This document shows, one piece after another, positions 5,969-9,747 of a stretch of DNA of 9,747 nt. Positions within the stretch are counted from its first letter, which is position 1; every line of letters begins with the position of its first letter. This DNA comes from Bacillota bacterium (lineage in GTDB: Bacteria; Bacillota; Dehalobacteriia; UBA4068), in the NCBI GenBank assembly GCA_017439615.1, contig JAFSIU010000203.1, forward strand, positions 1 through 9,747. Reading direction: 5' to 3'. Under the pieces are notes generated by a model. That model did not search any database and was not told the origin of the DNA. It worked only from the letters and a program-made list of their open reading frames with translations. Made by a program: the position numbers and the translations under genes.

Positions 5969-6323
5969 GCACGGGCAAGCCTGTAAGCCGGGTTCTGTCT
6001 GGAACGAACATCTGTCTTGTTTTGCAGTTGCCTGCAAAATCCTGCGACCTCTCCCGAGAATGAGACGGGCAGCCTCTTATATTCTCCTACACGGTCTTGC
6101 TTCGGGTGGGGTTTACATGGCCGACAAATCTCTTTGCCGCCGGTGCGCTCTTACCGCACCGTTCCATCCTTACCTGCTTTAAAACAGGCGGTTTATTTCT
6201 GTTGCACTTTCCTTAAGGTTGCCCTCACCGGCCGTTAGCCGGCACCCTGCCCTGCGAAGCCCGGACTTTCCTCCCTGTACGGCTTTCACCATTGCACAGA
6301 GCGTTCGTTCAGCTTACCCATGC
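5969..6323 (-). ncRNA. rnpB: RNase P RNA, bacterial type A
   Basis: This is the catalytic RNA of RNase P, which removes 5' leaders from pre-tRNAs. Conserved elements appear in order on the minus strand: GAGGAAAGTCCGGGCTTC, then CAGGGCAGGGTGCCGG with TAACGGCCGG, GTGCAACAGAAA, AAACCGCC, a P12-type arm GGTGCGGTAAGAGCGCACC, AAACCCCACCCGAAGCAAG, and the 3' block ACAGAACCCGGCTTACAG. The ends are set by helix P1, where GCATGGGTAAGCT (6323-6311) pairs with the terminal AGGCTTGCCCGTGC (5982-5969). P2 is GAACGAAC with GTTCGTTC. The layout is close to the E. coli RNA, so it is type A rather than the type B of Bacillus. The L15 loop has UGU (6117-6115) where GGU is standard. About 60 bases separate it from trmK; I see no strong promoter there and no terminator hairpin after its 3' end. 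Confidence 0.97.
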
Positions 6324-6383
6324 ATATAAACATCATGTCAGTTTAACATAAATCAAGCTTTTCAGCAAGCAACAAGCGATAAA

Positions 6384-7082
6384 TCATTCTTCAAGCTGAG
6401 CAATGATATTATCAATTCTCTTGCTCTCCTGAAGCAAAAAGCGCTTGCGCATCTGCGCCTCACCGCCCATATCCTCATCCAAGGCATCGATAATGGAATG
6501 AATGATGCCCTTCTTGTAGCAAAGCAATTCTTTCAATAAAGGATGACGGCCGTTCAAAAGACGAGGACCGAATTCGGCTTCATCCTCGGTCAGCTCCATT
6601 CTGCCCTTTTCGGCTGCGATGATCTCATAATAGAAATCACCGTCATGCACGATATCCTCATCGACAATCTGCCAACCGCTTTTGGCAAGATAGCGGCGCA
6701 AAAGATGGGTGGCACGCTGCGGCTGAAGCACAAGCCTTTGAGCAGTGAGAGTGATGCTCTCATGGCCTTTTAATATAGCTTTGATACTGTTGCCGCCCAT
6801 ACCCGAAAGAACTATTGTTGCGGCTTCTTTCGGTTGAAGCACTTCCAAGCCATCACCGACTCGGATTTCAATTCTGTCTTCCATATCCAAAAGCTTGATC
6901 AGCTCACGGGCGGGTAGGATATTTGTTTCGGTCTGATCTGCGGCGATAACCTTTGGGCAGATATCATTGGCAATGAGATAAACAGGCAAGCGACCGTGGT
7001 CGGTACCGATATCGGCGCAAGGCTTGCCGGGAAGAACAAAAGAAGCAACCGAACTAAGACGGGGACTCAGATTAATCTTCAT
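6384..7082 (-). CDS. trmK: tRNA (adenine(22)-N(1))-methyltransferase TrmK
   Basis: TrmK (YqfN in Bacillus) methylates N1 of A22 in the tRNA D-arm with SAM. The 232-aa product opens with KINLSPRLSSVASFV and has the family's SAM motif CADIGTDHGRLPVYLI (about 22-37), then VIAADQTETNILPA, IRVGDGLEVL and the conserved VLSGMGGNSI (about 91-100). LVLQPQRATHLLRRYL and GWQIVDEDIVHDGDFYYEII (about 136-155) follow. The last 45 residues form the helical, probably coiled-coil, C-terminal domain typical of TrmK. The ATG at 7082 has an AGGTGA SD and overlaps the end of mobB by 11 bases, so the two are cotranscribed and probably translationally coupled. TrmK is essentially confined to Bacillota and relatives, supporting the organism assignment. 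Confidence 0.95.
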   Translation of the reverse strand: MKINLSPRLSSVASFVLPGKPCADIGTDHGRLPVYLIANDICPKVIAADQTETNILPARELIKLLDMEDRIEIRVGDGLEVLQPKEAATIVLSGMGGNSIKAILKGHESITLTAQRLVLQPQRATHLLRRYLAKSGWQIVDEDIVHDGDFYYEIIAAEKGRMELTEDEAEFGPRLLNGRHPLLKELLCYKKGIIHSIIDALDEDMGGEAQMRKRFLLQESKRIDNIIAQLEE

Positions 7083-7710
7083 TTTCTCTCACCTTTCCTT
7101 TATATTCTAATATTATTTTATCATCTTTTAAAAATGTAGCAAGCTCTTTTCTTGTGCCATAGGAAAGCGGCAATTCTTTGCCATCGAGCCAGAGAGTCGG
7201 AAGCTCCTCGCCATATTCCGGAACATTTTGCAAAATGAAGCTGCACAGAGCCTCAATATCAGTCAAAGCATTGAAACAGGGAAGACCTTGCCATTCTGAA
7301 TTTTCTGCGGCATAAATGCCGCTGACCGCGATAACAGAATCAGTGAATTTGTCCTGCAGCTGCTGATCATCGATACCTGTCAAAAGCTGCGGTATCTCAA
7401 AATCACGGAAGCCCTCCAAAAGAACGATATCATTATGATAAAATCTCAGCAATTCATCGGCCTCAAGACGATGTGTGAACATGATATCCGTATTCAGCTC
7501 AGCACGGGCGGTAACAGGCTCGGCTCCTGCCTGTTTATGTCTGAAGGTGTTCTTGCCCTCTGTATCCATTTGATAATCGGTGCGTTTCAGATCCTTTAAG
7601 GTGCCGACAGAATAGCCCTGTGCAACAAAGGCGGAGATAAGGTTTTCTATCACTGTTGTTTTGCCGCTGCCGGAGCGACCGATTATGCCGATGACCTTCA
7701 TATTCATCAT
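7072..7710 (-). CDS. mobB: Molybdopterin-guanine dinucleotide biosynthesis protein MobB
   Basis: MobB is a P-loop GTPase that assists MobA in attaching GMP to molybdopterin. The Walker A motif is GRSGSGKTTVIENLI (about 11-25). The family block MDTEGKNTFRHKQAGAEPV (about 47-65) and the LLEGFRDFEIPQLL segment (about 97-109) are clear. The usual KHxHH element after the first strand is replaced by TLKDLKRTDYQ. About 45 residues beyond the core (LPTLWLDGKELPLSYGTRK...) form a C-terminal extension resembling tails on some clostridial MobB proteins. The start codon is ambiguous among ATG at 7710, 7707 and 7701 (MMNMKVIG); the SD-like AAAGG lies best before the second or third. It is first in a minus-strand run with trmK, which it overlaps. 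No other molybdenum gene is in the window. Confidence 0.9.
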   Translation of the reverse strand: MMNMKVIGIIGRSGSGKTTVIENLISAFVAQGYSVGTLKDLKRTDYQMDTEGKNTFRHKQAGAEPVTARAELNTDIMFTHRLEADELLRFYHNDIVLLEGFRDFEIPQLLTGIDDQQLQDKFTDSVIAVSGIYAAENSEWQGLPCFNALTDIEALCSFILQNVPEYGEELPTLWLDGKELPLSYGTRKELATFLKDDKIILEYKGKVRENED

Positions 7711-7776
7711 TACCTTTCTTTTCCTGCAAAATTCAGATAAAAATATCTGTCAGTTTTTTTTAATATTCTTTATAAT

Positions 7777-7805
7777 ATAATAAAACCCTTCCAAAATCGA
7801 AGCAA
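7777..7805 (-). promoter_or_regulatory. Possible SigA-type promoter for mobB-trmK
   Basis: On the minus strand, TTGCTT (7805-7800) and TATTAT (7782-7777) are separated by 17 bases. The -10 box matches five of six consensus positions, the -35 box only the TTG. It lies about 67 bases before the mobB start, in AT-rich DNA between divergent genes. It is a sequence match only. Confidence 0.35.
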
Positions 7806-7859
7806 AAATGTGGAACTTTTTGCCTTGATTTGAAGTCATAATAATATATCGTTTTACTG

Positions 7860-7885
7860 TTGAAATCAAGTATTATTTATATAAT
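7860..7885 (+). promoter_or_regulatory. Possible promoter for the A2M-like gene
   Basis: A perfect -10 hexamer TATAAT (7880-7885) sits 21 bases before the start codon. The best -35 match, TTGAAA (7860-7865), is only 14 bases away, which is too short for a normal SigA promoter. Either another -35 is used or the match is chance, since the region is very AT-rich. Confidence 0.3.
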
Positions 7886-7906
7886 TTTCAAAAAGGCGGT
7901 GCAAAA

Positions 7907-9747
7907 ATGAAAAATCTCTTTCAAAACAAAACTCTTTGGCTGACTCTTGCCATTCTGCTTGTTGTAGCAGGCGGTATTTTCGCCATATCATATTTTGGTG
8001 CCAATCATACCGCAGGCACACCCACAAATACGCAAACGATAACGGAGCAGACAACCACCACTGTGCCGGAGCCTTTTACCGAGCCTGAAAGCTTGACAGA
8101 GCCCGAGAAAACATTGACAGCGCCTGAAACAACAATACCGGTACAGCCGCCTGTAGTGCAGCCGCCGAATATTTCCGAGCTGCTGCATGATGTTGCTCTT
8201 TCTGCTGCAATTGATACCGGCTATGGAATCGCTACCAACAGTGAATTTCTGCTCGCAGGTCTCGAAGAGCTCGAAGATCTCACTGCTATTACACTGGAAA
8301 GATATATCACCATTGAACCTGATTATGACTTCAAGCTCATGAAGAATAATGAGGGACAATTCATTCTGTCTTTTGATGAAGAGCTGCCGCAGAATGAAGT
8401 TCTCAATATCAAGCTCATCGATGAAAACGGCAATCCCATCAAATCCTGGGCATTCCAGACCGAAACCGATCTGAAGGTTACTTCTGCCTGGCCTGAGCAG
8501 CAATATGTCGAGGCTAATTCCGGTGTGGAAATCACCTTCAATACACGCAATGTTTCTTTGGAAGCCTTCAAGGAAAGCTTTTCCATATCTCCTGCTGTAG
8601 ACGGCAGCTTTACACAGAATGGGCGCAGCTTCATATTTTACCCCAACAAGGAATATAAAGCGGGAACCGTTTATACCGTAACTCTCAAGGCAGGTCTCAC
8701 CTCTGAAAACGGTCAAAAGCTTCAGGAGGATTATGAATTCCAATTCATGACCTATATGAGCTCCGGCGAATATAAAAACGGCTTCCATCTGAACGACTAT
8801 CAGGCAGAAACCTTCCTCTCTGATGAAGTGCCGCTTGTACCGATTTATGCATACAGCTATGCAGGCACGGAGTTCACTGTCACAGTATATCGTTTTGACA
8901 GCGCTGACAGCTATCTTGCAGCCTTGGCTGAAAGCCGCGAAACCGTCTTTGGTGATTATGGCTGTGACACCACCAAACTCGGACAAAGCTTTGCACAATA
9001 TTCCCTGAAGCTTTATCAGCCTGAAAATGCGTCCTGGACTTCTTATCTCATTCTCCCCGACACTCTGCCGGTCGGCAATTATGTCATCGATGTGGCAGCA
9101 CCTTATTTCGACAGAGAAGGCAAGCCTACAAATGAGCTCTGCCATCAGCAAAAATTTATTCAGATCAGCGATCTTTCAGTCGGTATTCAGAAATCAGGCG
9201 AAGAGCTGTTCTTCTGGCTCAATGATGCCGCAAAGGATGCTGCCGCCGAAGGTGCAAAGATCACTCTTTCCAATGGAAATGAAACTGTTTATGCCAAGAC
9301 CGACAAAAATGGTGTGGCACTTACCTCCTTCCCGCTGGCAAAAGGCGATGAAATCAGCTATTTCAATGATATTCTGACAATGAAGATAGAACATGCAAGC
9401 GGCAGCTATGCAGATGTGCTTTATGTCTCAGGCTATGCAAATATACATGAATATGACTATTATACCTATCTTTATACCGACCGCGCCATTTATCACACCA
9501 GCGATACCATAAACCTTTTCGGTATCATCACGCCCAGACAAAAAGCACAGCTTCCCGAAGAGCTTTATATCGTAATGAGCATAAATGACGGCGAAATGCA
9601 GCGTCATACCATCACTCCCGATGCCTTGGGCGGCTTCACTCTGCAGCTGAAATTTGAAGACTATCTGGCAGACAGCAGCTGCAGTATTTCCCTGGTTGAC
9701 GGAAAAGGCAATGTATACCGCAATCAGTATATCGCTATCAAGGAATA
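7907..9747 (+). CDS. Membrane-anchored alpha-2-macroglobulin-like protein, N-terminal 613 residues (3' end outside window)
   Basis: The frame is open from ATG 7907 (SD AAAGGCGG about 8 nt upstream) to the window end. Bacterial A2M-like proteins are large envelope proteins thought to trap proteases through a thioester. The N terminus, MKNLFQNKTLWLTLAILLVV, carries one membrane segment (about 9-31) with no lipobox cysteine, so it is predicted to be an uncleaved anchor rather than a lipoprotein. Residues 35-88 are a Thr/Pro/Glu-rich linker with a loose repeat (FTEPES, LTEPEK, LTAPET). Residues 188-285 resemble a bacterial Ig-like (Big_5) domain: SGVEITFNT, SFSISPAVDGSF, YPNKEYKAGTVYTVTL. The diagnostic MG2 domain begins near 520 with YLYTDRAIYHTSDTINLFGI, close to the family consensus YTDRPIYRPGDTV. 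The thioester site, if present, lies beyond the window. No pbpC partner is seen upstream. Confidence 0.9.
   Translation, partial: MKNLFQNKTLWLTLAILLVVAGGIFAISYFGANHTAGTPTNTQTITEQTTTTVPEPFTEPESLTEPEKTLTAPETTIPVQPPVVQPPNISELLHDVALSAAIDTGYGIATNSEFLLAGLEELEDLTAITLERYITIEPDYDFKLMKNNEGQFILSFDEELPQNEVLNIKLIDENGNPIKSWAFQTETDLKVTSAWPEQQYVEANSGVEITFNTRNVSLEAFKESFSISPAVDGSFTQNGRSFIFYPNKEYKAGTVYTVTLKAGLTSENGQKLQEDYEFQFMTYMSSGEYKNGFHLNDYQAETFLSDEVPLVPIYAYSYAGTEFTVTVYRFDSADSYLAALAESRETVFGDYGCDTTKLGQSFAQYSLKLYQPENASWTSYLILPDTLPVGNYVIDVAAPYFDREGKPTNELCHQQKFIQISDLSVGIQKSGEELFFWLNDAAKDAAAEGAKITLSNGNETVYAKTDKNGVALTSFPLAKGDEISYFNDILTMKIEHASGSYADVLYVSGYANIHEYDYYTYLYTDRAIYHTSDTINLFGIITPRQKAQLPEELYIVMSINDGEMQRHTITPDALGGFTLQLKFEDYLADSSCSISLVDGKGNVYRNQYIAIKE

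Noticed and set aside
5933..6037. N-terminal extension of the 115-aa gene to an ATG at 6037
   Set aside because: The extension is encoded by the 3' end of rnpB, and the strong SD favours the ATG at 5932.
5895..6238. Plus-strand frames across the RNase P RNA region
   Set aside because: The conserved structure and sequence of rnpB explain this stretch; the translated products are artefacts.
7734..7761. CAGATA/TATCTG hairpin followed by a T-run on the plus strand, resembling a terminator
   Set aside because: The stem is only 6 bp, AT-rich and separated from the T-run, and no plus-strand gene lies upstream to be terminated.
7988..9151. Long minus-strand frame of 387 codons opposite the A2M gene
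   Set aside because: It is antisense to a gene with a clear RBS, membrane anchor and MG2 motif. Its translation is Cys/Ile-rich with no recognisable domain and no good SD.

Overview
The window reads as chromosomal housekeeping DNA from a spore-forming Bacillota, most likely a clostridial lineage (Clostridia, or possibly a sporulating Negativicute). Evidence: a germination protease gene (gpr), the end of the sporulation membrane protein gene ylbJ, TrmK and YlaI-type genes, strong GGAGG ribosome binding sites, intrinsic terminators and AT-rich intergenic DNA. I see no insertion sequence, prophage, CRISPR array, tRNA or other sign of a mobile accessory region. No clearly new multi-gene system is present.

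Layout. (1) 1-348 (+): C-terminal end of ylbJ, converging on a minus-strand group. (2) 416-1691 (-): a YlaI-like zinc-ribbon protein, rsmD (16S rRNA methyltransferase, probable TTG start) and a coiled-coil protein resembling ATP synthase subunit b. A shared hairpin terminator (352-401) separates this group from ylbJ. (3) 1766-2752 (+): gpr, diverging from the ylaI-like gene and ending at a long bidirectional terminator (2784-2822). (4) 2839-7710 (-): a long run in the order mobB, trmK, rnpB (type A RNase P RNA), an unrecognised 115-aa gene, trmB, thrC and an SSAT-like GNAT acetyltransferase. It is subdivided by hairpins at 5529-5564 and 3331-3366. (5) 7907-9747 (+): the first 613 codons of a membrane-anchored alpha-2-macroglobulin-like protein that runs off the window.

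How the genes fit together. Much of the content concerns RNA maturation: RsmD modifies 16S rRNA, TrmB and TrmK modify tRNA, and RNase P RNA cuts tRNA 5' leaders. ThrC is threonine biosynthesis and MobB is molybdenum cofactor maturation. Gpr and YlbJ are sporulation functions. The A2M-like protein is the main envelope or defence-type gene, and only its N-terminal half or less is visible. The points most worth a second look are a substitution in the tRNA-CCA-binding L15 loop of RNase P RNA, the gene placed directly after rnpB with no terminator between, the acetyltransferase with almost no room for its own promoter, the absence of coaD beside rsmD, and the A2M gene.
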